Shown here piece by piece: positions 45,344-54,336 of a stretch of 64,000 nucleotides of DNA (position 1 is the first letter of the stretch; each line of letters begins with the position of its first letter). The stretch covers positions 744,001-808,000 of the forward strand of contig JACKAE010000003.1 in NCBI GenBank assembly GCA_020635205.1. Reading direction: 5' to 3'. Origin of the DNA: Ignavibacteria bacterium. GTDB lineage: Bacteria > Bacteroidota > Ignavibacteria > OLB7. The position numbers and the translations under genes are program-made. The notes beneath the pieces were generated by a model. It had not been told where the DNA came from and searched no databases. It saw only the letters and a program-made list of their open reading frames with translations.

Positions 45344-45416
45344 GCCCGTGTAGCTCAGTTGGTAGAGCAGCTGATTTGTAATCAGCAGGTCGCAGGTTCG
45401 ACTCCTGTCGCGGGCC
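45344..45416 (+). tRNA. tRNA-Thr (anticodon TGT)
   Basis: The acceptor stem GCCCGTG/CGCGGGC, D-arm with GCTCAGTTGGTAGAGC, anticodon stem GCTGA/TCAGC with loop TTTGTAA (anticodon TGT, reading ACA), and T-arm GCAGG-TTCGACT-CCTGT all fold properly. CCA is not encoded. The base after the acceptor stem is C, an unusual discriminator that may reflect how I set the end. Confidence 0.95.
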
Positions 45417-46085
45417 CACTTTTACAACTCACACCCAATTAGGTGGTTGATTTTCGAGAAATCACTCAGATTTGCCCTCTACCACATATCTCAACTTCCC
45501 CCTCATATACTTCTTACAACTACTTTTGGTACTTACCTACTGTAAGCAAGTGGAAACTACATACCTCCCCGTAGAATAATTGATATTCCTCATCTCAACG
45601 TTGATTTTTTTTGAATTTTGAATTTTGCCTTTTGAATTCCACCCCGTTTTTCTACCACACGTGACCCTCTTTCACGTGGCGTTCCGTTCATTCACGCCAA
45701 ATACTTCTTTTTCCTCTCCAACTTATCACACTTCTCATTTCTACTCATGGCATGATATTTGCGGCAATTGGCCGAAATTGAACTATCAGCAAAATGAATA
45801 GCTTGATGCGGATAACTTGACGCTTTACTTTCATTCTCTTTGGCTCTATAGTTCCCCCCACTCACCACTGCTGAACCATATAATGAGAAGAATCATTGCA
45901 GTCAGATCATAACATCAATTTTTGTAGGGGATTTTGAAGGGTTTTCTGTATTTTAGCCTTTATTTTCCCCTTATAGATATAAGGTTGAAATTTTAAGCAG
46001 AGAATACTGTAGTCTTGATAAGAGATTTTTTTTAGTCAATAGGACAATACACACTAATCCATTCACAATTCTCAGAGGCACATCA
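45417..46085. other. long AT-rich intergenic region ahead of the surface-protein cluster
   Basis: This 669-base region is clearly richer in A and T than its surroundings and has no convincing gene. It contains the direct repeat GAATTTTGAATTTTG near 45612 with a further related GAATT word, and many short T-runs. The sequence TAGTCTTG near 46012 resembles the -7 element of Bacteroidetes-type promoters (TAnnTTTG), but a matching upstream element is not clear. AGAGGCACATCA just before 46086 is the ribosome site of the first surface protein. Confidence 0.5.
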
Positions 46086-49000
46086 ATGAGATTTTTCAAA
46101 AACCTCGTTGCAACAGGTTTGGCAATTTCGATTGCCACCGCAGTGACCCAGGCACAGCCAGTATCTGACCCTCAAGGGGACGTAGGTATTGGTACGATTG
46201 CTCCTCATCCCAGCGCGAAGCTTGACGTGGTATCAACCACTGGCGGCTTCTTGCTCCCACGGATGACTGAGGTTCAGCGGGATGCGATTGCCAGTCCGGC
46301 AAACGCTCTTTTAATTTTTAATACTACAGCAAACGAATTCCAGTGGTACGATGCTTCCCTTCCGGGCTGGACAGGATTTGGCGCAGCAGCCGGTCCATTC
46401 TGGCGTCTGGATGGAAACAACACCACATCGGAGTGGAACGGTGCTGTCGGTATGCGGCTCGGAACTCGGAACGCGAACGACCTCTCGATCGTGACCGAGC
46501 AGAACCAGAACATTGACTTCTGGACAAACAATACGCAGGTTGCTATCCTTACGAACGGTGGCAACTTAGGTCTGAATGAGTTGGCTCCGTCAGCACGACT
46601 CGACGTAGTTGGCGACAACGCCAACCCAGCTATCGAGGCCACAAACAACGGTGTTGTTGGCGTGATATCGACTGTTGACGGTGGAAGCGGCCTTGCACTC
46701 GGCTCCTATCCAGCAGTTCACGGTGACGGAAACGGCGAGACGGGCGTTGCCGGCACAAGTAACAACGGCGTAGGTGTCTTCGGCGCAAGCAACCTCAACC
46801 ACGGCGTTAACGGCCTTTCCCTTGGTGCTGGTGTCGCTGGCGTCTTCGGTCGCAACGACCAGGCAGGAGGTTTTGGTGTTCAGGGTGTGTCCTTTGGGCC
46901 GGGTACAGGTGTTTACGGAAACAGCAGCACCGGAATGTCAGGACATTTTGAGAACACAAACGCAGCCAACGCAAGTCCAGTTGTACGAGTTGACAACAAC
47001 GGTCTTGGCCAGGGAATGATTATCAACGATGCTTCCCCGAATGATGGTCTCGAGATTAACTCGTTCGGAACTGCTGGACACGGCATCGACCTGAACGGTG
47101 GTGAGATCGACGGCGACGATCGCGGTAACGCACTCGGCGACGGAACAGCAAACCAGCAGCTTACCGTTCGCGGTAACGCAAACGCTGTTGTCGGCAACAC
47201 ACTCGCCGGCCAACCGACCGTCTGGGATCTCGTTGTACAGGGTGACGCTGTCACCACTGGCCTTCTAAAGGTTGGCGGTTCAGTATGGATCGACGGCGTT
47301 TCAGCAACGCACCGGATGCAGTCGAGCAATCCGTTCATCTTGAACACGGTTGCAGGCAACATCACAATCGACGCTAACTCTGCACCGGGTGGCCAGACAA
47401 CAATCAACGATAACTTGGTTGTTACTGGAACAAGCGATTTGCAGAACTCAATCTTCAACTCAACTGGAAATAATGGTGGCGACGTTTTCATTAACGATAA
47501 CGCTACTGTCCAGTCGATCTTCAACGTTAACGGCAACACATTCCTGAATGCACAGCTTGACGTTGATGGCGCAAGTTTCTTCCACAACACGATCACGCAG
47601 ACAGGTGGTGGGCAGATCACACTTAGTGGTAACGTGGACGCAAACAATGGCGTTGACGTATCAGGCGCAAACCTGACGGTAGACGCAGCAGTCTCGATCA
47701 TTGCTCCTGGTGACGGACATACCATGGGAACCGGAGCAGTCGACGCGAACGTCCTCTCGATTCTCGGCGATCCAAACAACGTCGGCAACTACGAGCTGTT
47801 TGTTGACGGCGACGCACAGATTACAGGTTTGCTCAACATGGCGAGCTTGACAACGGGAAGCGTTGTCTTCATCGACGGTGCTGGAAACCTTGCTGAGGAC
47901 AACCCGAACTTCTTCTGGGACGACGCCACAAATCAGCTTGGACTTGGCACAAACGCCACGTCGGCACGCCTTGACATTGTACAGGGTGGTGCAGTCACCG
48001 GTATTGAAGTCAACCACTCCGGTACAGCCAATGGTATTCTTTCCCGCAAGGGAGCAGGCTCCGGTATCGTTCCGGCAAGCTCATCTGCTGTCTGGGGTGA
48101 CGCCGCTACTGAGAACGGCGTGACTGGAACAAGCCTGAACGGCCTTGGTGTGTTCGGTTCCAGCTCAAACAGCAATGGTGTTCAGGGCACAAGCTCCAGT
48201 GGTGGATTCGGTGGTGTTCTGGGTCGCAACGACGCAGCCGGTGGCTTCGGCGTTATCGGTCTGTCGATCGGTGACGCAACAGCCGGATCGTTCACAACTG
48301 TCGCAAGCACGCAAACCACTTTCGTAATCAACGACGGAAGCAGTGGCGATGCTCTTGAGATCAACGCAACGAGCACTGGTTTCGGCATTGACCTGAACGG
48401 TGGAGCACTCGACGGCGACGCAGCCGGAAACGCTCTCGGTTCTGGCGTTGCAGCTCAGCAGTTGACCGTTCGCGGTTCTGCCAACGCTGTCATCGGCAAC
48501 ACACTTGGAGGCAACCCAACTGTTTGGGATCTTGTCGTGCAGGGTGATGTGGTTGCTACTGGCCTTGTGAAAATTGGCGGTTCGATGTGGCTCGACGGAA
48601 CGTCGGCAACACACCAGTTGAACACCAACGCTCCGCTGTTGATGGCAACATCGGTTGGTAACATCGAGATCGACGCTGCTGGTGGAACCACAACGATCGA
48701 CGACAACTTGATCGTTACCGGAACCAGCAATTTGCAAGGACCGATCTTCAACAGCCTTGGCGCAGTGACGATCAACGATATACTAACGCAGACCGGCGGT
48801 GGACAGGTTACCTTCAGCGGAAACGTCGACGCAAACAACGGTCTTGACGTTACCGGCGCAACAACCATGAACGGAACGGTTACCCAAACCGGCGGCGGCC
48901 AGGTTAGCTTCAGCGGAAACGTTGACGCAAACAACGGTCTTGACGTTACCGGCGCAACAACCATGAACGGAACGGTTACCCAGACCGGCGGCGGCCAAGT

Positions 49001-50276
49001 CAGCTTCAGCGGAAACGTTGACGCAAACAACGGCCTCGACGTAACGGGCAACCTGACGGTTACTGGAACAAGTGACTTGCAGGGGAACATCTTCAGCAGC
49101 ACAGGCAACCTGAATGTTTCCGACCACATTATCCCAACGGCAGATGCCACATTCGACCTCGGCTCGAACGCGAACCGTTGGAGAGACGTCTACGTTGACG
49201 GCGCAAGCGTTCACGTCGGCGATGCAGTTGGCACAGAGATGATGGTTGGATATGCTGGCAACTCTGGTACGTTCAACGTCGACGGAGCGGCAGGACCGCA
49301 GATCGAGATCGACGCAGCTGGTGGAATTACCCGCTTCGATCCGAATGGCGACGGAACGCTGAACGCCTTTGTCCGCGCAGACGGTATCGGTATCAACACC
49401 GGTGTTGGAACCGACATTCTTATCCAGCAGGATGGAATCCGTCGCAACGGCGGAGCTGTCGAGACCTTCGACCTCTCGAACACGGGAGGGGCACTCAACC
49501 TGAACGTAAATGGCGCACTCAACGTCACCGGCCAGGGGAGTACGATTGGCGACGGCGCAGACGGCTTGCAGTTGACGATCGACGGTGTAGTCGGCGGCGC
49601 AATCGACGCACAGGTTAACGGTGACATGGACATCACTGGCGAGTTGACGGTTGGCACATTTGCCCTTACCGGCAACCTCGACATGAATGGTGGCGACATC
49701 ATCGACCTTGGCGACATCGTCTTCAGCAGCGCAACGTCGAACATCTCGAACACCGCCGGAAACGTGATGATTGACGACAATCTCGACATCACGGACGCTC
49801 TGAACGTTGGAACAACACTCGGTGTTACCGGTAACTCCACCTTCAGCACGTTTACGGCAACGGGTGCAACTACATTCCGTGCCGCTTCAACGTGGGCACC
49901 ACTTGGTGGTGGCCCACCGAACACGACGGTTCAGGCTGGCGGTATCACCGTCAACGCAACTGGCCCAGCCGCTGCACTTACGTTGAACAACACGAACGCA
50001 AGCGGTCAAGCAATTAACGTTGCAGCTGGTGGTGGTCGTACAATTCTCTCGTATGGCACTGGAGCAGGCGTAATTCCTCAGGACGTTTCGATATGGAACG
50101 CCACAGGTAACGTAACTCTTCCAGGTTCAACCGAGAACGGCCAAGTACTCTATGTTGTGAACACATCAGGTGGAGCAATCACCGTTACCGGCGTAACAGG
50201 TGGAACGGCTGCTGGCTTCGCTAACAACGATGTACGCGGGTACGTTTACGCAGGTGGTTGGTTCGAGCTTCCATAA
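46086..50276 (+). CDS. large repetitive exported surface protein 1 (tail-fibre-like modules)
   Basis: A 1396-residue protein with signal peptide (LVATGLAISIATAVTQAQ) and the start block PVSDPQGDVGIGT, then PHPSAKLDV and GFLLPRMTEVQR, a header common to large repetitive surface and tail-fibre-like proteins. Gly-rich beta repeats follow (GVFGRNDQAGGFGVQGVS type), then a module of about 90 residues (HGIDLNGGEIDGD to WDLVVQGDAVTTGLLKVGG) that occurs twice in this protein and once in each neighbour paralogue, then 32-residue units (TQTGGGQVSFSGNVDANNG). The end (VLYVVNTSGGAITVTGVTG to GYVYAGGWFELP) is like a tail-fibre tip. There is no type IX sorting domain. Likely an adhesin or sheath protein; not recognised further. 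Confidence 0.85.
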   Translation: MRFFKNLVATGLAISIATAVTQAQPVSDPQGDVGIGTIAPHPSAKLDVVSTTGGFLLPRMTEVQRDAIASPANALLIFNTTANEFQWYDASLPGWTGFGAAAGPFWRLDGNNTTSEWNGAVGMRLGTRNANDLSIVTEQNQNIDFWTNNTQVAILTNGGNLGLNELAPSARLDVVGDNANPAIEATNNGVVGVISTVDGGSGLALGSYPAVHGDGNGETGVAGTSNNGVGVFGASNLNHGVNGLSLGAGVAGVFGRNDQAGGFGVQGVSFGPGTGVYGNSSTGMSGHFENTNAANASPVVRVDNNGLGQGMIINDASPNDGLEINSFGTAGHGIDLNGGEIDGDDRGNALGDGTANQQLTVRGNANAVVGNTLAGQPTVWDLVVQGDAVTTGLLKVGGSVWIDGVSATHRMQSSNPFILNTVAGNITIDANSAPGGQTTINDNLVVTGTSDLQNSIFNSTGNNGGDVFINDNATVQSIFNVNGNTFLNAQLDVDGASFFHNTITQTGGGQITLSGNVDANNGVDVSGANLTVDAAVSIIAPGDGHTMGTGAVDANVLSILGDPNNVGNYELFVDGDAQITGLLNMASLTTGSVVFIDGAGNLAEDNPNFFWDDATNQLGLGTNATSARLDIVQGGAVTGIEVNHSGTANGILSRKGAGSGIVPASSSAVWGDAATENGVTGTSLNGLGVFGSSSNSNGVQGTSSSGGFGGVLGRNDAAGGFGVIGLSIGDATAGSFTTVASTQTTFVINDGSSGDALEINATSTGFGIDLNGGALDGDAAGNALGSGVAAQQLTVRGSANAVIGNTLGGNPTVWDLVVQGDVVATGLVKIGGSMWLDGTSATHQLNTNAPLLMATSVGNIEIDAAGGTTTIDDNLIVTGTSNLQGPIFNSLGAVTINDILTQTGGGQVTFSGNVDANNGLDVTGATTMNGTVTQTGGGQVSFSGNVDANNGLDVTGATTMNGTVTQTGGGQVSFSGNVDANNGLDVTGNLTVTGTSDLQGNIFSSTGNLNVSDHIIPTADATFDLGSNANRWRDVYVDGASVHVGDAVGTEMMVGYAGNSGTFNVDGAAGPQIEIDAAGGITRFDPNGDGTLNAFVRADGIGINTGVGTDILIQQDGIRRNGGAVETFDLSNTGGALNLNVNGALNVTGQGSTIGDGADGLQLTIDGVVGGAIDAQVNGDMDITGELTVGTFALTGNLDMNGGDIIDLGDIVFSSATSNISNTAGNVMIDDNLDITDALNVGTTLGVTGNSTFSTFTATGATTFRAASTWAPLGGGPPNTTVQAGGITVNATGPAAALTLNNTNASGQAINVAAGGGRTILSYGTGAGVIPQDVSIWNATGNVTLPGSTENGQVLYVVNTSGGAITVTGVTGGTAAGFANNDVRGYVYAGGWFELP
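48786..49049 (+). repeat. 96-bp in-frame tandem repeat (about 2.75 copies)
   Basis: Units begin at 48786, 48882 and 48978, each 96 bases or 32 codons, encoding TQTGGGQVTFSGNVDANNGL and then DVTGATTMNGTV. The second and third differ at only a few third positions. A more diverged copy of the protein unit lies near 47594. Copy number could vary by slippage or recombination without breaking the frame. Confidence 0.9.
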
Positions 50277-50802
50277 GCTGAGCCACGATGTAGTTTCAAA
50301 TAAAAGCCTCGGCATTCGTGCCGAGGCTTTTTCTTTTGGTGGTGATCTTTTACCGAAATACGACGAAAGGAATGGCTCGATTGTTCTACATCGAAGAGAG
50401 TCACTTGACTTGCTCTGACTGCCCCGCAGGAGCTACCGTTGTGTTTCCGGGGACGTTGTCGGAAATGAAGCATTGAGCTTCTCTCGCCCCGGAGAGCAGA
50501 ATGAACTATCAGAGTAAAACTGGCTAACAGTCCAGCCCCCTTCGGGACGGAAGATTTAAAGAGTGACTCATCTCCGTAGAGTGTAGCCTGCGGCTTGCCC
50601 CTTCCATCTTCTCCCCTACCACACAGAGTCTCGGCACAGATTTTAAGAGAATTTAGTTGCACATCTGTGACAATCTGTGCACTCAAAAAGAACTTCACTT
50701 ATAACCTTACTCGAATGCCAACAACGGTACTACTTTTGCAGATTATATAGACCATGCCTGTACCTGAAATTCAGCAGTACAACCACAATCTTAGAAATTC
50801 TT
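50277..50802. other. intergenic region with terminator and decayed repeats
   Basis: The 526 bases between surface proteins 1 and 2 contain the terminator at 50303-50330 and remains of the hairpin repeat family: CAGCCCCCTTCGGGACGG at 50533-50550, and CCGTAGAGTGTAGCCTGCGG from 50574, which is an inverted copy with two mismatches over 23 bases of 57979-58001. No coding frame is convincing. The frame of surface protein 2 extends leftward into this region to 50677 but lacks a signal peptide start there. Confidence 0.65.
50303..50330 (+). terminator. rho-independent terminator after surface protein 1
   Basis: The perfect 12-base stem AAAGCCTCGGCA/TGCCGAGGCTTT with TTCG loop is followed by TTCTTTT, 26 bases after the stop of surface protein 1. 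Confidence 0.95.
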
Positions 50803-53673
50803 ATGTCACGATTGATTCGCTTTTCTACTGTAGGGCTTTGCTTTGGGCTTCTCGCACTTGGCAGCCTCACAGCGCAACCGGTCTCTGATCCTCAAGGAGA
50901 TGTCGGCATTGGCACAAACGATCCGCACCCTTCTGCCCTGCTGGACATGACATCGAATGCGAAAGGCTTTCTCCTCCCCCGAATGACTTCTGCTCAACGC
51001 CTCGCTATTCCTGCTCCTGCCAACGGACTGATGGTCTACGATATCACCGTCGGTGTTCCATTCCTCTGGAGCAATGCCTCCGGTGGGTTTCAGTGGGACG
51101 CTGTCGTCACAACCGGAAGCAACCTCGGCTGGCTCACCAACGGCAACGGAGGCCTTGTTGACGGCGTCAACAACTTCTTCGGAACAAACACGGCTGTGCC
51201 AGTACGAGTCAGGACAAACAACACTGAACGCATTCGCATTGAAGCAGACGGCGATGTTGGCATCAACACCCCAAGTCCATCGGCAAAACTTGACGTAGTG
51301 GCCACTGTTGGTGCTCCAGCCATCGAGGCCAATACCGCAAGCGGTACCGCAATCTATGCGCAGTCAGGGGCAGGAGCACTCCCTCCTGCTGGAAACAACT
51401 GGGGAGTGTTCGTATCGGTCCCATCAGGACCGAACAACGCTGGGGTTACTGGTGTTGCAGGTTTCGGAGCACCGATCAACAACAACGCAGGGATTTCTGG
51501 AGCGAACGATGGTGGATATGGCGTAGCCGGCAACTCGGTAGCGACTGGATTTGCTGGGGTCTTCGGCAACGCAACGTCCTTGCTCAACCCGGCAGCTGGT
51601 GTTCTTGGCCGTTCCGCTGGGGGAAGTGCAGGTCGATTTGAGATCACCAACGGAGCGAACGGAAGCAATGGTGTCGAGATTTCAACTGCCGGTGCAGGAG
51701 ATGCTCTGGAGGTCACCACAACTGGTGGCGGTCTCGGCATTGACCTCAACGGTGGAGCACTCGACGGAAACGCGGCAGGAAACGCTCTTGGCGCAGGGAC
51801 TGCTGCACAACAACTGACCGTTCGCGGCAACGCAGACGCCGTCATCGGCAACACACTTGCTGGCAACCCGACGGTCTGGGACCTCGTCGTTCAGGGTGAC
51901 GCTGTGACGACCGGCATCTTCAAGGTTGGCGGTTCGATCTGGATTGACGGTGTCTCGCCAACCCACCAGATCAACGCGAATGCTCCGTTGAATATCGGAA
52001 CGTCGGTCGGCGATATTGCAATCTCCCCTGCAGGTGGCACAACCACAGTCAACAGCGATCTTGTTGTTACTGACGATCTTATTGTGAACGGCGCGGTACA
52101 GTTTAGCGGTGGCCTTACACTCCCCTCGATTACGGAAGGGAGCGTCCTCTTTGCCGGAACGTCAGGGGCAATCTCGCAAGACAACACCAATTTCTTTTGG
52201 GATGATGCCACGAACCGTCTCGGCATAGGGACGAACTCCGCTTCAGCAAAGATCGACGTGGTAGAGACTGGCACAACCAATTCTGGAATCGAAGTCAACA
52301 TGACAAACGGATCGAACGGCGCGCGCGGTATTGACGTAAACCATGCCGGCGTTGGACAAGGCGTCTTCTCTACCAGCACCGGTGGTAACGGTGTTGAGGG
52401 TATCACAAGCTCAATCTCTGCTGCTGGTGTTATCGGTCGCAACACATTCGGTGAAGCTGTTGTCGGTCTTAACCGTGGTGGCAATGGCGTTGGTGCCGTT
52501 GTTGGACGGAACGACTCGTCGGGTTACGGTGTGCGTGGCTTCAACACGAAGAACGGCATCGGTGTGATCGGTCAGGCTGGTATCTCCGGTGGTACAGGAA
52601 CTGCCGGTCGTTTTGAGAACGTGAACGCTGGAAACGTCACCACAACGCTGCAAGTCGAGAGCAACGGCATTGGTAGCGGCATTGAAGTTGATCTACCAAA
52701 CTCTTCAAACGGTGGACGTGGCATCGACGTGAACCAAGCAGGTGTTGGTCCAGGTGTCTTCTCTACCAGTATCGGTGGCAACGCTGTCTGGGGTATCACA
52801 AGCTCGATCAGTGCAGCAGGCGTTATCGGCGACAACACATTTGGTGAGGCTGTTGTCGGTCGCAACCGTGGCGGCCTCGGCGTTGGTGCGGTTGTTGGTC
52901 GCAACGACTCTTCAGGCTACGGTGTGCGTGGATTCAACACGAAGAATGGTTATGGTGTGATCGGTCAAGCCGGTATCTCTGGAGGTACAGGTACAGCCGG
53001 ACGTTTCGAGAACGTAAACGCTGCAAACACAAGCGACGCTCTTCAAGTAGTGACGAACAGTGCTGGCAACGCCGCACGCTTCACCGGTAACGTTGTTGTT
53101 AACGGCAACCTTACGGTCAGTGGAACTGTTGCAAAAGGTGGTGGTTCGTTCATGATTGACCATCCACTCGATCCAGAGAACAAAATTCTCTATCACTCGT
53201 TCGTTGAGTCTCCTGATATGAAGAACATCAACGACGGCGTTGTGAAGCTCGACGACAAAGGTGAGGCTTGGGTAGAGTTGCCAAACTGGTTCCAAGCTCT
53301 GAACGGGGATTTCCGCTATCAGCTTACGGCAATTGGTGCTCCTGGGCCAGGACTCTACGTGGCTGAGGAGATTGCCGACAATCGCTTTAAAATTGCTGGT
53401 GGAAAGCCGGGAATGAAAGTCTCCTGGATGGTGACTGGTATTCGCCACGATCCATACGCAGTGAAGCACCGGATTCAGGTTGAGGTTGAGAAAACTGGAG
53501 ACCAGAAGGGACAATACTTGCATCCAGATGCCTATGGGGTGAAGGTTGAACTGAACGCCGACATCTTGCGACAGGATGAAGAACCAGCAGTGCAACAGAA
53601 CCAGAGCAGTACTCCAGCACCGAGCACGACTGTACAAGAGGAAATGGACATTCTTAAGTCCGACGGAAGATAA
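50803..53673 (+). CDS. large repetitive exported surface protein 2
   Basis: A 956-residue protein. I take ATG 50803 (MSRLIRFSTVGLCFGLLALG), which gives a proper signal peptide ending SLTAQ; the open frame extends 42 codons upstream without one. The header GDVGIGTNDPHPSALLDMTS is shared with the other two surface proteins. The first 310 residues or so are almost identical to surface protein 3. A 131-residue unit (RGIDVN to ENVNAG) occurs twice. The C-terminal 170 residues are a different, recognisable domain (MIDHPLDPENKILYHSFVES, MVTGIRHDPYAVKHRIQVEV) that ends many large repetitive bacterial surface proteins. No type IX sorting domain is seen. Confidence 0.86.
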   Translation: MSRLIRFSTVGLCFGLLALGSLTAQPVSDPQGDVGIGTNDPHPSALLDMTSNAKGFLLPRMTSAQRLAIPAPANGLMVYDITVGVPFLWSNASGGFQWDAVVTTGSNLGWLTNGNGGLVDGVNNFFGTNTAVPVRVRTNNTERIRIEADGDVGINTPSPSAKLDVVATVGAPAIEANTASGTAIYAQSGAGALPPAGNNWGVFVSVPSGPNNAGVTGVAGFGAPINNNAGISGANDGGYGVAGNSVATGFAGVFGNATSLLNPAAGVLGRSAGGSAGRFEITNGANGSNGVEISTAGAGDALEVTTTGGGLGIDLNGGALDGNAAGNALGAGTAAQQLTVRGNADAVIGNTLAGNPTVWDLVVQGDAVTTGIFKVGGSIWIDGVSPTHQINANAPLNIGTSVGDIAISPAGGTTTVNSDLVVTDDLIVNGAVQFSGGLTLPSITEGSVLFAGTSGAISQDNTNFFWDDATNRLGIGTNSASAKIDVVETGTTNSGIEVNMTNGSNGARGIDVNHAGVGQGVFSTSTGGNGVEGITSSISAAGVIGRNTFGEAVVGLNRGGNGVGAVVGRNDSSGYGVRGFNTKNGIGVIGQAGISGGTGTAGRFENVNAGNVTTTLQVESNGIGSGIEVDLPNSSNGGRGIDVNQAGVGPGVFSTSIGGNAVWGITSSISAAGVIGDNTFGEAVVGRNRGGLGVGAVVGRNDSSGYGVRGFNTKNGYGVIGQAGISGGTGTAGRFENVNAANTSDALQVVTNSAGNAARFTGNVVVNGNLTVSGTVAKGGGSFMIDHPLDPENKILYHSFVESPDMKNINDGVVKLDDKGEAWVELPNWFQALNGDFRYQLTAIGAPGPGLYVAEEIADNRFKIAGGKPGMKVSWMVTGIRHDPYAVKHRIQVEVEKTGDQKGQYLHPDAYGVKVELNADILRQDEEPAVQQNQSSTPAPSTTVQEEMDILKSDGR
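50896..51740 (+). repeat. 845-bp duplicated segment, copy in surface protein 2
   Basis: This segment is collinear, without gaps, with 54430-55274 (constant offset 3534, identical also for the start codons). By eye the two differ at roughly twenty positions, several clustered at 51135-51183. Similarity continues at a lower level to about 52230. Confidence 0.9.
52324..53040 (+). repeat. 131-residue in-frame repeat, two copies
   Basis: Units start at 52324 and 52717, 393 bases apart. Both encode VFSTSxGGNxVxGITSSISAA-like text followed by GRNDSSGYGVRGFNTKN and GQAGISGGTG. A third copy lies in surface protein 3 from about 56554. Confidence 0.88.
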
Positions 53674-53727
53674 GTGAGGTTCGGGTAAGATTAATTGAAG
53701 AGTTTCATTTAAGAATAAAAGATCACT

Positions 53728-54075
53728 ATGAGAAAATATATTCTTGGCCTCGGCCTAATAATTGGCGCAAGTGGTGTTGCAACAGCACAGACTGCCGAAA
53801 CACAAGCACCAGAGAGAACAATAACAACATTCTCTGGCACAGTAAGCCATACGGCTCCATCAGGGCTGGCCTCGGAGCAAGCTGCTCCTCAGGCAACCGC
53901 AACGTCGAATGAGAAAAAGGGGACGGCAGCAGCTTCGGCATCAGCCACGGCACTGCCCTCAGAATCAGCAGCTCCAGTTCAAGCCGCTTCAGCGCAAGCA
54001 ACGACGGCTCCGCTGGCAAGCGAAAAGAACGCGGCGGCAGAGGTACAGGCCTCCTCTCCGAAAGCCGAGCAATAA
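53728..54075 (+). CDS. small Ala-rich exported protein, 115 residues
   Basis: Not recognised. It has a clear signal peptide (MRKYILGLGLIIGASGVATAQ) and a mature part of about 94 residues made almost wholly of Ala, Ser, Thr, Glu, Gln and Pro (for example TATSNEKKGTAAASASATAL), with no cysteine and no predicted globular core. It lies 54 bases after surface protein 2 and is followed by an intrinsic terminator at 54103-54127, so it is probably co-transcribed with surface protein 2. Such low-complexity exported proteins may be linkers or glycosylated spacers; this is inference. Confidence 0.75.
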   Translation: MRKYILGLGLIIGASGVATAQTAETQAPERTITTFSGTVSHTAPSGLASEQAAPQATATSNEKKGTAAASASATALPSESAAPVQAASAQATTAPLASEKNAAAEVQASSPKAEQ

Positions 54076-54102
54076 CTCCGATTCAGTTTGCTGAACATCG
54101 CG

Positions 54103-54127
54103 AAGGGGAGCCAGATCGGCTCCCCTT
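54103..54127 (+). terminator. rho-independent terminator
   Basis: The stem AAGGGGAGCC/GGCTCCCCTT with a five-base loop is followed by CTTCTTTTT. It closes the transcript holding surface protein 2 and the Ala-rich protein. Confidence 0.93.
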
Positions 54128-54336
54128 CTTCTTTTTACCCCTCCCTCCAACTTAGCAACCCCTCTTTCCGAGCAAAGGATCGTTGATGAGAGGAAAACCC
54201 CCTTAAATCGCCGATTATTCAGCACCCATTGTCAAAAGAATTCCCTTCATTCAGAATGTTCACAATAGTATTTTAGCACTTTCTGAAAGGCCACTCGTGG
54301 ATCAGAACCACAACCACTATTTTTGTCAGAATTTTT

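Noticed and set aside
46913..47788. Minus-strand frame of 291 codons within surface protein 1, and similar long antisense frames in proteins 2 and 3.
   Set aside because: They result from the repetitive codon use of the surface genes (few stops in the complement) and look like shadows of the repeats.
50677..50802. Upstream extension of the surface protein 2 frame to an ATG at 50677.
   Set aside because: Starting there buries the signal peptide 42 residues inside. ATG 50803 aligns exactly with the start of paralogue 3 at constant offset.
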